Origin: Candidatus Galacturonatibacter soehngenii
Lineage (GTDB): Bacteria > Bacillota > Clostridia > Lachnospirales > Lachnospiraceae
Assembly: GCF_008830185.1 (NCBI RefSeq)
Contig: NZ_WAGX01000007.1
Span: forward strand, 62,001-126,000
Length of the DNA: 64,000 nucleotides
Reading direction: 5' to 3'
A program made the translations under genes and the position numbers. Shown piece by piece: positions 55,543 through 64,000 of the stretch (position 1 is its first letter; each line of letters begins with the position of its first letter). The notes beneath the pieces are model-generated. The model searched no databases. It was not told where the DNA came from and saw nothing but the letters and a program-made list of their open reading frames with translations.

Positions 55543-56565
55543 ATGAATAACATTAAAATTTTAAATTCTAAAGTACCTAACGTACCATGGCAGGAAAAAC
55601 CACATAATATAACAGGGGCACCTATTTGGAGATATAGCAATAATCCTATTATTGGAAGGAATCCTGTTGAAGGAGTAGCAAGAATCTTTAATAGTGCAGT
55701 CATTCCTTATCAAGATGAATTCGTAGGTGTATTTCGTGGAGAACAGACAAATGGAATACCATATATCTATATGGGAAGAAGTAAGGACGCGATTCATTGG
55801 GAGTTTGAGAAAGAGAAAATACAGTTTACAGATGAAGATGGAAATGAATTTATGCCTGTGTATGCTTATGATCCAAGACTTGTGAAGGTTGAAGATACAT
55901 ACTATTTAATCTGGTGTCAGGATTTTTATGGTGCAGCAATCGGAATGGCAAAAACAAAAGACTTTAAATCATTTATACGAATTGAAAACCCATTTCTTCC
56001 ATTTAATAGGAATGCGGTTTTATTCCCTAGAAAAATACGTGAAAATTTTGTATTGCTATCCAGACCAAGTGACAGTGGGCATACTCCATTTGGAGACATA
56101 TTTTTATCGGAAAGTCCAGACATGATATATTGGGGAAAACATCGCCACGTTATGGGAAAAAGTAGTATGTGGTGGGAGTCTTTAAAGATTGGAGGCGGAG
56201 CTGCTCCGATTGAAACAAGTGAAGGGTGGCTTTTGATTTACCATGGTGTAAGTGGAACGTGTAATGGATATGTTTACAGCATTGGAGGAGCTATTCTGGA
56301 TATTGACAATCCCTCCATTGTGAAATATCGTTGTGAAAATTTTTTGCTCACCCCAGAAGAATGGTATGAGGAAAGAGGATTTGTACCAAATGTAACTTTT
56401 CCATGTGCGACAATTCATGATAGTGAAACAGGTAAAATTGCAATCTACTATGGTGCGGCTGATAGCTATGTTGGGCTTGCGTTTGCATATGTTGATGAAC
56501 TGATTTGTTATATCAAAGAACATAGCAAGGTATCTGTAACTGATACAGAAATAGGAGTTCGTTAA
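55543..56565 (+). CDS. GH130 beta-1,4-manno-oligosaccharide phosphorylase (subfamily 2 type)
   Basis: 340 aa, cytoplasmic. The five-bladed propeller fold of GH130 is shown by GVARIFNSAVIPYQDEFVGVFRGE and by the catalytic aspartate D110 in YAYDPRLVKVEDTYY, with phosphate-binding basic residues around the RDxxH-like segments (GKHRHVMG). The length of about 340 and the N-terminus fit the group that phosphorolyses manno-oligosaccharides to mannose-1-phosphate (RaMP2-like) rather than mannosyl-glucose. AAAGGAG precedes the ATG. It is the first enzyme gene after the importer. Confidence 0.87.
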   Translation: MNNIKILNSKVPNVPWQEKPHNITGAPIWRYSNNPIIGRNPVEGVARIFNSAVIPYQDEFVGVFRGEQTNGIPYIYMGRSKDAIHWEFEKEKIQFTDEDGNEFMPVYAYDPRLVKVEDTYYLIWCQDFYGAAIGMAKTKDFKSFIRIENPFLPFNRNAVLFPRKIRENFVLLSRPSDSGHTPFGDIFLSESPDMIYWGKHRHVMGKSSMWWESLKIGGGAAPIETSEGWLLIYHGVSGTCNGYVYSIGGAILDIDNPSIVKYRCENFLLTPEEWYEERGFVPNVTFPCATIHDSETGKIAIYYGAADSYVGLAFAYVDELICYIKEHSKVSVTDTEIGVR

Positions 56566-56589
56566 TCTAATAATAAGGAGATTAATAGC

Positions 56590-57759
56590 ATGAGTCTAAA
56601 AGAAGAAGTAAAACAACATCTGGAAGAAAAGATTATTCCATTTTGGAAAGGGCTTAGAGACGACGATTTTGGAGGATATTATGGTTATATGGATTTTAAC
56701 CTGCAAGTTCAGAAAGAATACGAGAAGGGTTGTATTTTAAATAGTCGTATTTTATGGTTTTTTTCAAACGCATATACTGCGTTGGGAGATACCACATTAT
56801 TAGAAGAAGCCAATCATGCTTTTTACTATATGAAAAATGTCTTTCTTGACAAAACGTATGGAGGTGTTTTTTGGTCTGTAACTTATGATGGAAAAGTTGC
56901 AGATAGCACGAAGCATACTTATAACCAAGCGTTTGCAATCTATGCGCTGGCGTCTTATTATGAAGCCTCAAAAGATAAGAGTGCATTGGATTTTGCTTAT
57001 CAATTGTTTGAACGTCTGGAAACTACCTGCGTGGACCAATATGGATACCTAGAGTCATTTACACAAGACTGGAAGCCTGAAAGTAACGAAAAATTATCCG
57101 AAAATGGACTGCTAGCAGACAAAACAATGAATACGCATTTACATATTCTAGAAGCCTATACGCAGTTATATCGAGTGGGAAAAGAAAATAAGGTGAAAAA
57201 AAGATTAGAAGAAATCCTTAGAATATTTAAAAATAGAATTTATAATCAAGAAAAAGTTCGACTGGAGGTCTTTTTTGACGAGAAGTTCCATACGATTTCT
57301 GATCTTTATTCCTATGGGCATGATATAGAAGCTTCTTGGCTGTTGGATTACGCCTGTGACGTCGTACAAGAAAAGAATCTGGTGAAGGAAACAAAAGCGT
57401 ATACGACAGCATTGGCTCATGCAGTATACAAGAATGCCTTAAATGGCGATGGCTCGATGAAAAATGAAAAGTTTAAAGGAATCGAAGATCAAAGTAGAAT
57501 CTGGTGGGTACAGGCGGAAGCAATGGTAGGTTTTTACAATGTATACCAAAAGACTTTTGATGAAAAGTATTTAATAGCAGTACATAAGTTGTGGGAGTAT
57601 GTTAAAGAGAATGTAGTGGATAAAAGACAAGGAGCGGAGTGGTTTTGGGCTTTGGACAAAGAGGGAAAAGTGATAAAAACGATGCCAATTGTAGAACCTT
57701 GGAAATGCCCTTACCACAATGGAAGAATGTGTATTGAAATAATGAGGAGGATTTTGTGA
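56590..57759 (+). CDS. cellobiose/mannobiose 2-epimerase (AGE family)
   Basis: 389 aa, an (alpha/alpha)6 barrel. [68 protein letters not shown] and [12 protein letters not shown] include the conserved active-site histidines and arginine of cellobiose 2-epimerases. It converts beta-1,4-mannobiose to mannosyl-glucose, the substrate of the phosphorylase encoded next. TAAGGAG precedes the ATG. Its stop codon overlaps the next start (TGATG), so the two enzymes are translationally coupled, fitting consecutive steps. Confidence 0.9.
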   Translation: MSLKEEVKQHLEEKIIPFWKGLRDDDFGGYYGYMDFNLQVQKEYEKGCILNSRILWFFSNAYTALGDTTLLEEANHAFYYMKNVFLDKTYGGVFWSVTYDGKVADSTKHTYNQAFAIYALASYYEASKDKSALDFAYQLFERLETTCVDQYGYLESFTQDWKPESNEKLSENGLLADKTMNTHLHILEAYTQLYRVGKENKVKKRLEEILRIFKNRIYNQEKVRLEVFFDEKFHTISDLYSYGHDIEASWLLDYACDVVQEKNLVKETKAYTTALAHAVYKNALNGDGSMKNEKFKGIEDQSRIWWVQAEAMVGFYNVYQKTFDEKYLIAVHKLWEYVKENVVDKRQGAEWFWALDKEGKVIKTMPIVEPWKCPYHNGRMCIEIMRRIL

Positions 57760-58943
57760 TGTTACATAAACAGTTTTATGTGGAACAGAATAAACTAGAG
57801 AAGCTAATTGCAAAGAAAAATCAAAAGAGTGAATTCTATAATGGGATTTTTGACAGATACAAAGATCCGATTCTAACAAGAGATCATATTCCGGTTGAAT
57901 GGAAATATGATTTAAACCCTGAGACAAACCCGTATTTTATGGAACGCTTAGGCGTGAATGCGGTGATGAATTCTGGGGCGATTGAATTAAATGGAAAATT
58001 TTATCTTGTTGCCCGAGTTGAGGGAAATGATAGAAAGTCTTTTTTTGCGGTGGCTGAAAGCGACACTGGAATAGATGGATTTCATTTTTGGGATGAACCA
58101 ATTTTGTTACCAGATACGTGCAAAGAGGAAACGAATGTTTATGATATGCGTCTTACAAAGCATGAGGATGGATATATATATGGAGTGTTTTGTTCGGAAA
58201 GCAAGGATACAAAAGAGGAGGATTTATCGGCGGCAGTTGCAGCGGCTGGGATTGTTCGCACAAAAGATTTAAAAAAATGGGAGAGGTTAGATAATCTAAT
58301 TACATTGCGTTCGCCTCAACAAAGAAACGTGGTTCTACATCCAGAGTTTGTAAATGGAAAGTATGCCTTTTACACACGTCCTATGGATGGTTTTATTAAT
58401 ACAGGAAGTGGCGGAGGAATTGGATTTGGACTTTGTGACGATATAGAGCATGCAGTGATTGAAGAAGAAGTGATTACGAGCATGCGAAAGTATCATACAA
58501 TTACGGAGGCTAAAAATGGAGCTGGAGCCGTTCCTATCAAGACCAAAAGAGGATGGATTCATATTGCACATGGTGTAAGAAATACAGCAGCAGGGCTTAG
58601 ATATGTAATTTATGCATTTGCAACCGATATTAAAAATCCTCAACAAGTTATTGCAAAGCCATCTGGTTTGTTAATTGGACCATTAGGGGAAGAACGAGTA
58701 GGAGATGTCTCGAATGTTGTATTTACAAACGGCGTGATTGCCAAAGAAAATGGAGATGTTTTCATTTATTATGCTTCTAGCGATACAAGAATGCATGTAG
58801 CAACAACTACCATGGATAAACTGATTGATTATGTATTTCATACGCCGCAAGATCCTCTTCGATCAGTAGAGTGCGTAGCGCAAAGAATAGAACTCATTCG
58901 TAAGAATCAAGAGTATCTGAAAGAAATATCTAGCTTTGTTTAA
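57759..58943 (+). CDS. 4-O-beta-D-mannosyl-D-glucose phosphorylase (GH130 subfamily 1)
   Basis: 394 aa from ATG 57759, eight bases after GAGGAGG. It closely follows the known mannosyl-glucose phosphorylases: [38 protein letters not shown], catalytic D129 in [40 protein letters not shown] and [16 protein letters not shown]. It splits mannosyl-glucose with phosphate to mannose-1-phosphate and glucose in the cytoplasm, saving one ATP. A GTG three bases earlier is a possible start. Confidence 0.94.
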   Translation: MLHKQFYVEQNKLEKLIAKKNQKSEFYNGIFDRYKDPILTRDHIPVEWKYDLNPETNPYFMERLGVNAVMNSGAIELNGKFYLVARVEGNDRKSFFAVAESDTGIDGFHFWDEPILLPDTCKEETNVYDMRLTKHEDGYIYGVFCSESKDTKEEDLSAAVAAAGIVRTKDLKKWERLDNLITLRSPQQRNVVLHPEFVNGKYAFYTRPMDGFINTGSGGGIGFGLCDDIEHAVIEEEVITSMRKYHTITEAKNGAGAVPIKTKRGWIHIAHGVRNTAAGLRYVIYAFATDIKNPQQVIAKPSGLLIGPLGEERVGDVSNVVFTNGVIAKENGDVFIYYASSDTRMHVATTTMDKLIDYVFHTPQDPLRSVECVAQRIELIRKNQEYLKEISSFV

Positions 58944-58976
58944 AAGATTTATTATAGCATGAGGAGAAAATTGTAA

Positions 58977-60704
58977 ATGAAAGATATGAATGCATTAGAA
59001 AAGTATTGGTATTGGCGTAATTCAAAATGGTTAGATGAAGATTCAAAAAAAGAACTAATAAGCATTGAGGATAATAGAGAAGAAATCGAGGAACGCTTTT
59101 GCAAAGAGTTAGAATTTGGGACAGGAGGGTTACGAGGTATTCTTGGAGCTGGAACGAATCGTATAAATAAATATACGGTGCGAAAGGCAACACAAGGATT
59201 GAGTCGTTATATCTGTCAACAAAAGGGAGAAAAAAAGGGTGTTGCAATCGCGTATGATTCAAGAAATTATTCGCAGGAGTTTGCGGTGGAAACTGCCTTG
59301 TGTCTTAATGCAAATGGGATAAATTCATATATTTTTGAATCGTTAAGGCCAACCCCTGAGCTTTCTTATGCCCTTAGGAAATTAGGCTGCATTGCAGGAG
59401 TGGTGATTACAGCAAGTCACAATCCTTCGCAATACAATGGTTATAAAGTATATTGGGAGGATGGCGCCCAAATCACAGCGCCAAGAGATGCAGAAATAAT
59501 AAATGAGGTAAATCTAGTAAAAGAGTATCAATCAATACAAATTATGAAAAAGGAAGATGCCATCAAAAAAGGTCTGTATCATGTTATTGGAGAGGAAATT
59601 GACAAAGACTATATAGAAGATTTAAAAAAGCTGATACTCCATCCAGAAAGTATTTTGAACATGGCATCAAAGTTAAAAATCGTATACACTCCTCTTCATG
59701 GGAGCGGCAATAAACCAATCAGGCGAATTTTAGATGAATTAGGATTTAAACAAGTTTATATTGTAAAAGAACAGGAACTACCAGATGGAAATTTCTCGAC
59801 GGTTAGTTATCCAAACCCCGAGGAACCAGAGGTATTTACACTAGCATTAAAGCTTGCAAGAAAAGTGGATGCAGATATTATTCTGGCCACAGACCCAGAT
59901 GCGGATCGATTAGGAGTTTATGTAAAAGATAATAAAACTGGGGAATATGTAGCCTTTAATGGAAATATGTCAGGGTTGCTTCTATGTGAATATCAGTTGT
60001 ACACAAAAAAGAAAAGGGGTATCTTGCCAAAAAACGGAGCAATTATTAGTACGATTGTATCTTCTGATATGGCAAAGAAAATGGCAAAAGAGTATGATGT
60101 AACATTGATCGAGACGTTAACAGGTTTTAAATACATTGGGGAACAAATTAAGATATTTGAGGAAGAAAAATCTTTTGAATTTTTATTTGGATTTGAAGAA
60201 AGCTTTGGCTGCCTATTGGGAACCTGTGTAAGAGATAAAGATGCAGTTATGACAGCTATGGCAATGTGTGAGGCTGCCGCTTTTTATAAAGAACATAACA
60301 TGACCCTTGTTGATCAGATGGAGGAAATTTATAAAAAGTACGGATGTTATAAGGAGGATTTATTTACACAGACATTTCATGCTGTTGGGGGAAAAGAGTG
60401 GATTGAAAAGTTGATAGAGAGTTATCGAGTAAGTATTCCAAAGGATATTGCTGGTTTTAAAGTTAGGTATATCTATGATTACGAAATAAGAAAGAAATAT
60501 AATGTAGTAACAAACGAAGCGGAGAAAATATTACTGCCAGCATCAAATGTATTGTATTATGAATTAGAAGATGCATGGTTTTGTATCAGACCCTCTGGTA
60601 CAGAGCCAAAGATTAAGTACTACATAGGAGTAAAAGGCAGCACCAAATCAGATGCAACTGAAAAAATAAAGCGACTCAAAGAGGCTGTTTTGAGAAAAAA
60701 TTAA
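58977..60704 (+). CDS. phosphohexomutase (phosphoglucomutase/phosphomannomutase)
   Basis: 575 aa. FGTGGLRGILGAG, the phospho-serine loop TASHNPSQYNGYK, the metal loop ATDPDADRLGV, FGFEESFG for sugar recognition and the phosphate-binding RPSGTEPKIKYYIG are all present. As the last enzyme gene of the mannan operon it most likely turns mannose-1-phosphate into mannose-6-phosphate; many such enzymes also use glucose-1-phosphate. GAGGAG precedes the ATG. A mannose-6-phosphate isomerase is not in the window. Confidence 0.92.
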   Translation: MKDMNALEKYWYWRNSKWLDEDSKKELISIEDNREEIEERFCKELEFGTGGLRGILGAGTNRINKYTVRKATQGLSRYICQQKGEKKGVAIAYDSRNYSQEFAVETALCLNANGINSYIFESLRPTPELSYALRKLGCIAGVVITASHNPSQYNGYKVYWEDGAQITAPRDAEIINEVNLVKEYQSIQIMKKEDAIKKGLYHVIGEEIDKDYIEDLKKLILHPESILNMASKLKIVYTPLHGSGNKPIRRILDELGFKQVYIVKEQELPDGNFSTVSYPNPEEPEVFTLALKLARKVDADIILATDPDADRLGVYVKDNKTGEYVAFNGNMSGLLLCEYQLYTKKKRGILPKNGAIISTIVSSDMAKKMAKEYDVTLIETLTGFKYIGEQIKIFEEEKSFEFLFGFEESFGCLLGTCVRDKDAVMTAMAMCEAAAFYKEHNMTLVDQMEEIYKKYGCYKEDLFTQTFHAVGGKEWIEKLIESYRVSIPKDIAGFKVRYIYDYEIRKKYNVVTNEAEKILLPASNVLYYELEDAWFCIRPSGTEPKIKYYIGVKGSTKSDATEKIKRLKEAVLRKN

Positions 60705-60730
60705 GGGCATTACCTTACATAACAATTAGT

Positions 60731-60877
60731 GTGATAATTGCATTGTGGTTTACGATGGGAGATGGGGCACCTCCTAATGACAGATATGCATTAATTATAT
60801 ATGGAACGTGGGCATTGGGTGTTTTACATCAGATTACGTTATTATTTAAGCCTAATACAAATAAAATATCAGAATAA
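60731..60877 (+). CDS. possible small membrane protein or gene remnant
   Basis: A 48-residue frame from GTG 60731 encodes two hydrophobic segments (ISVIIALWFTMG begins just upstream of or at the start; YALIIYGTWALGVLHQITLLF) and ends in a polar tail KPNTNKISE. No good ribosome site precedes the GTG, and the same frame stays open back into the end of the mutase gene. It may be a real small protein, or the 3' remnant of a larger membrane protein gene. It lies between the mutase stop codon and the terminator. Confidence 0.35.
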   Translation: MIIALWFTMGDGAPPNDRYALIIYGTWALGVLHQITLLFKPNTNKISE

Positions 60878-60886
60878 AGTTAAAAT

Positions 60887-60923
60887 AAAGCCAGAGATTA
60901 TATTGCTTAATCTTTGGCTTTTT
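60887..60923. terminator. bidirectional terminator, end of mannan operon and TetR gene
   Basis: AAAGCCAGAGATTA (60887-60900) pairs with TAATCTTTGGCTTT (60908-60921) with one G-U pair and is followed by T's. Confidence 0.85.
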
Positions 60924-60932
60924 GGATGTTTG

Positions 60933-61505
60933 TCAATCTAGATGTGAAGAGGATAAATACATATTTGCACTAAGTAACAAGGTTTCAGTAAGTTGCGTTA
61001 ACTTATCAATTGGTTCTTTGAATCCGCATTCAAGCCAATGTTCCAAAATAGACACCATGCCACCAGCAATAAAGCGAACCGCATAGGATTCAAGCTCTGC
61101 AAAAGCGCCGTTGTGAGATTGGAAGAAATATAGATTTACTGAATCCACATATTCCACATATTTTCTGGTTAAAAGATAAAATAATTCGTCTCGATGAAGA
61201 ATGGTGAGAAGACGCTTTTCCTTTGCCCAATACTCATAGTAGTGAGTAAATATTTCTAATGGCGGCGTTGTTCTAATGTCAAAAACAGTTTGAAACGATA
61301 GAAATAGTTGATCGATGATGTAGTGTATGATATCCTCTTTCGTGCGAAAATTACGGTAGAAGGTCTTTCTGACGAGTCCTGCCTCAAGGCATATTTGTGT
61401 AACGGTAATTTCTTTAAAACTATATTGTTCTAATAATCGTAGTAAAGCCTGGGCAATCCACTTTTGAGATTGTAAGGCAACGGTACTTGTTTGTTTTTTA
61501 TACAT
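60933..61505 (-). CDS. TetR/AcrR-family regulator
   Basis: 190 aa. The N-terminal helix-turn-helix (about 14-60) reads ALLRLLEQYSFKEITVTQI then AGLVRKTFYRNFRTKEDI, typical of TetR proteins. The C-terminal ligand domain is alpha-helical and not further assignable. It is divergent from an ABC transporter operon of the MacB/FtsX type, which it probably represses. The perfect ACACAAG/CTTGTGT repeat between the two genes is a likely operator. Nothing links it to the mannan genes other than proximity. Confidence 0.9.
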   Translation of the reverse strand: MYKKQTSTVALQSQKWIAQALLRLLEQYSFKEITVTQICLEAGLVRKTFYRNFRTKEDIIHYIIDQLFLSFQTVFDIRTTPPLEIFTHYYEYWAKEKRLLTILHRDELFYLLTRKYVEYVDSVNLYFFQSHNGAFAELESYAVRFIAGGMVSILEHWLECGFKEPIDKLTQLTETLLLSANMYLSSSHLD

Positions 61506-61590
61506 AGTGACACATATGCTCCTTTTTGTGTAAGTTAAAAAGAATATCTTGTTTTTTGTTTATGACTAGTATACTATTATTTAGTAGATG

Positions 61591-61630
61591 ACACAAGTGG
61601 GACATTTGCTTGTGTTGATTTTGCTATAAT
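61591..61630 (+). promoter_or_regulatory. transporter promoter with TetR-type operator
   Basis: ACACAAG (61591-61597) and CTTGTGT (61609-61615) form an inverted repeat with an 11-base spacer. TATAAT lies at 61625-61630, so the repeat covers the -35 region. A second small palindrome TAGTATACTA is at 61567-61576. Repressor binding here would block the ABC operon. Confidence 0.55.
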
Positions 61631-61680
61631 GATTTTGGTAAAACAAGTGAAGGATGTAGAAAGGCGGCATTAAGACGGTC

Positions 61681-62382
61681 ATGAGCTATGTAAAAATAAT
61701 AAATGAATATCGCAGATACCATATGGGTGAGAGTACAATCGTTGCCAATAATGGAATTAATTTTGAAATTGAAAAAGGTGAATTTGCCATAATTCTTGGA
61801 CCTAGTGGAGCAGGTAAATCAACCGTTTTAAATATTTTAGGTGGTATGGATTCACCAGATGAGGGTAAGGTGCTGGTAGATGGTGTTGATATAGCGACCT
61901 ATTCTTCAAAACAGCTTACAAAGTATCGCAGAGAAGACGTAGGCTTTGTGTTTCAGTTTTATAATTTGGTTCCTAATTTAACAGCAAAGGAAAATGTAGA
62001 ACTGGCAACCCAAATATCCCCTGAGGCACTCGATGTGGATATGGTGTTAGAGCAAGTAGGATTAAGTGATAGAAAGTTAAATTTTCCTGCCCAGCTTTCA
62101 GGTGGAGAACAGCAAAGAGTTGCAATTGCAAGAGCACTGGCAAAAAACCCAAAACTTTTGCTTTGTGATGAGCCAACTGGAGCGCTTGATTATGAGACTG
62201 GTAAGCAGATACTTAAGTTATTACAAGACACGAGTCAAAAGACTGGTACGACAGTAATTGTTATTACGCATAATTCTGCAATCGCGCCTATGGCAGATCG
62301 TGTTATTCATATTCACAATGCAAAGGTTAGAAGCATTGAAGTAAATAAGACTCCTATTCCTGTGGAACAAATAGAATGGTAG
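61681..62382 (+). CDS. ABC transporter ATPase, MacB/LolD-like family
   Basis: 233 aa. Walker [11 protein letters not shown]-loop [17 protein letters not shown], signature [15 protein letters not shown], Walker [13 protein letters not shown] and the H-loop in VIVITHN. The group drives FtsX-type permeases that act in peptide, lipid or envelope-stress export, not import. The ribosome site is weak (AAAGGCGG at some distance from the ATG). The permease gene follows 13 bases after. Confidence 0.92.
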   Translation: MSYVKIINEYRRYHMGESTIVANNGINFEIEKGEFAIILGPSGAGKSTVLNILGGMDSPDEGKVLVDGVDIATYSSKQLTKYRREDVGFVFQFYNLVPNLTAKENVELATQISPEALDVDMVLEQVGLSDRKLNFPAQLSGGEQQRVAIARALAKNPKLLLCDEPTGALDYETGKQILKLLQDTSQKTGTTVIVITHNSAIAPMADRVIHIHNAKVRSIEVNKTPIPVEQIEW

Positions 62383-62395
62383 TAAGGAGCCTGAT

Positions 62396-64000
62396 ATGAA
62401 GAAGAAAAAAGCATTAACAAGACTTATTTTTCAAGAAATTCTTACCTCCAAGGCAAGATTTATTTCTATTTTATTACTTATCTTAATTGGAGTCTCCTTT
62501 TTTTCGGGATTAAATGCATCAGGACCAGATATGTTACAAACTGCCAAACTTTACTTTGAGAACCAAAAGCTGATGGATATACATATTGTATCGACGATGG
62601 GACTTGAAGAGGAAGACATTGAAATTATAAAACAGCAAGAAGGCATAGATACATTAGAAGTCGGTTATTCAAAAGATGTTATCACACAAAAGCAAGATAG
62701 GCTGTTAAGAATCTTTTCCTATGATGCAGGAAATACCTTGAATCAATTTGAAGTAATCGATGGCAAATTGCCAAGCAAGAGTGGTGAAATCGCTCTTTTG
62801 TATAGTGATATGATGACATCTATTTACCAGATAGGAGATATGGTTACCTTCAAACCAGATAGCGAAGATACCGATTTATCCGAGCAGTTTCACAAAACAG
62901 ATTATAAGATAGTGGGATTTGTCAAAAGCCCGCTGTATATATCCGATAAACAGCTTGGTAGTGGTACGGTTGGGAAAGGGCTTTTAGACGGATTTGGCGT
63001 TATTTCGAACAAAGATTTTAATCTGCCTGTGTATACGGATGCCTATCTTACGCTAAAGAGCCTAAGAGGTTTGGATTCTTACAGTTCTCAATATAAGGAC
63101 ATCATTAACGAGTATGAAAAACAAATTGAAAGTTCTTTTGAAACACGAGCCATCACTCGTCTTGCGGATATCAAAGAAGAAGCGAAAGAGACATTAGAGG
63201 ATGCGAAAAAGAAGGTGGAGGAGGGAAAGCAAGAGCTTTTAGATGGAGAAAAAAAGCTAACCGATGCCAAAGAGAAAATAGAAGATGGCAAAGTTAAACT
63301 AGCCGATGGAGAGAAAACGTTAGCGGATGCAAAACAAAAGCTTCTAGACGGAGAAAAAGAGTATGAGGATAATAAAGCTCTTTTTGATGAGCAGATAGCA
63401 GACGGTAAAACTCAGCTTGATATCGGAGGCAATCAGCTTGCAAGTGGTCAAAGTGAAATCAATGAGAATCGTAAAAAGGTAGAAGAGGGCAGAAAGCAAA
63501 TAGCAAAAGGGTTAAAAGAGATTGAAGCAAAGGAAACGGAGCTGACTACGCAAAAGAATCAGTTACAAGCATTCCTTGAGCAGACAAAACAAGTAATAGA
63601 AGTTCCTGCTTCTTTTATTCCAACCGATCAACAAAATGCTCTTATTGCGGCAGGAGATTCTATTTCTCTTGGGAATGGTCAGACAGTTGGGGACTTGTGG
63701 AGGGCTTATTTTGCTGGGAAAATAGGAGGAGAGACAATTGTTACAACCTTGGAAGGAATCCTATCACAGATAGAAGAAGGAATCAAAACAATAGCAACCA
63801 CCAAAAGTGAATTGGAGAAAAAGCAAGCAGAGCTTGCAAGTGCCAAAGAGCAATTAGATAAGGCGCAAGAGCAAATCAACAATGGAAATGATACCATCAT
63901 TGAAAAAACGCGTGAATTTGAGGCGGCAAAAGCAGATGGGGAAGCAAAGTTAGCCGAGGCAAAGCAAAAAATTGAAGATGGCTGGAAGGAATATGAGGAA
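62396..64000 (+). CDS. FtsX-family ABC permease with long coiled-coil extracellular domain (3' end outside window)
   Basis: The frame from ATG 62396 (after AAGGAGC) is open for 535 codons to the window edge. The first membrane helix (FISILLLILIGVSFFSG, about residues 22-38) is followed by a MacB-type periplasmic-core domain (about 40-240). From about residue 250 there is a long charged coiled coil built of repeats such as EEGKQELLDGEKKLTDAKEKIEDGK, LADGEKTLADAKQKLLDGEKE and EQLDKAQEQINNGND. A short insert (about 395-450) breaks the coil. This layout is known in large FtsX permeases of Firmicutes. The remaining helices must lie to the right of the window. Confidence 0.88.
   Translation, partial: MKKKKALTRLIFQEILTSKARFISILLLILIGVSFFSGLNASGPDMLQTAKLYFENQKLMDIHIVSTMGLEEEDIEIIKQQEGIDTLEVGYSKDVITQKQDRLLRIFSYDAGNTLNQFEVIDGKLPSKSGEIALLYSDMMTSIYQIGDMVTFKPDSEDTDLSEQFHKTDYKIVGFVKSPLYISDKQLGSGTVGKGLLDGFGVISNKDFNLPVYTDAYLTLKSLRGLDSYSSQYKDIINEYEKQIESSFETRAITRLADIKEEAKETLEDAKKKVEEGKQELLDGEKKLTDAKEKIEDGKVKLADGEKTLADAKQKLLDGEKEYEDNKALFDEQIADGKTQLDIGGNQLASGQSEINENRKKVEEGRKQIAKGLKEIEAKETELTTQKNQLQAFLEQTKQVIEVPASFIPTDQQNALIAAGDSISLGNGQTVGDLWRAYFAGKIGGETIVTTLEGILSQIEEGIKTIATTKSELEKKQAELASAKEQLDKAQEQINNGNDTIIEKTREFEAAKADGEAKLAEAKQKIEDGWKEYEE

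Noticed and set aside
56182-56523. 113-codon minus-strand ORF inside the first GH130 gene
   Set aside because: Fully antisense to a gene with clear catalytic motifs, with no start context.
1-64000. tRNA, rRNA, CRISPR arrays, insertion sequences, phage genes
   Set aside because: Read for T-loop-like GGTTCRA signatures, regularly spaced repeats, transposase or integrase motifs and terminal inverted repeats. None was convincing.

Overview
The window is about 35% G+C, with strong AGGAGG-type ribosome sites and very AT-rich intergenic DNA. It holds several lipoprotein-dependent sugar importers and large membrane-bound AraC regulators. This fits a plant-polysaccharide-degrading clostridium of the family Lachnospiraceae, of the Clostridium (Lachnoclostridium) phytofermentans kind. 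That placement is inference from gene content and style. I see no rRNA, tRNA, CRISPR array, insertion sequence or prophage.

Layout. (1) 3-1442: 3' part of a PAS-GGDEF-HD-GYP cyclic-di-GMP protein. (2) 1478-12673: a membrane AraC regulator divergent from an operon for a five-part peptide/opine-type ABC importer, a mannonate-dehydratase-like (RspA/ManD) enzyme, a zinc alcohol dehydrogenase and a KduD-like dehydrogenase; this looks like uptake and catabolism of a sugar acid or its oligomer. (3) 12934-26585: a second glycan locus with a NagZ-like GH3, a HAD phosphatase, LplB/LplC permeases, an AraC regulator, an LplA-type binding protein, a GH2, a type-B esterase and an amidohydrolase. Three promoters in it share the same paired DNA element. 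(4) 26635-29325: a PLP aminotransferase divergent from a MocR regulator over a dense set of inverted repeats. (5) 29335-33545: a VTC-domain protein, a DUF4956 membrane protein and a lipoprotein with a carbohydrate-binding-type domain, behind PHO-box-like 11-bp direct repeats, flanked by two small membrane proteins. (6) 33835-43471: a ChvE/GguA/GguB-type sugar importer followed by a response regulator, a histidine kinase and two membrane-anchored sugar-binding proteins. (7) 43489-60704: a complete beta-mannan locus. (8) 60933-64000: a TetR regulator divergent from a MacB/FtsX-type ABC transporter that runs off the window.

How the mannan locus works, from family knowledge. The surface GH26 lipoprotein cuts mannan. 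The binding protein and two permeases import the oligosaccharides; there is no local ATPase, so a shared one is implied. GH36 removes galactose and GH2 removes terminal mannose. A GH130 phosphorylase shortens manno-oligosaccharides, an epimerase turns mannobiose into mannosyl-glucose, and a second GH130 splits that to mannose-1-phosphate and glucose. A phosphohexomutase feeds the product to glycolysis. A LacI regulator sits in the locus, and a TTTAAYTAAAT-like palindrome recurs at its promoters.

The most original signals are the VTC-DUF4956-lipoprotein operon with its PHO-like control region, the shared paired element of the GH3/Lpl locus, the two-component system with two extra binding proteins, and the mannan operator family.
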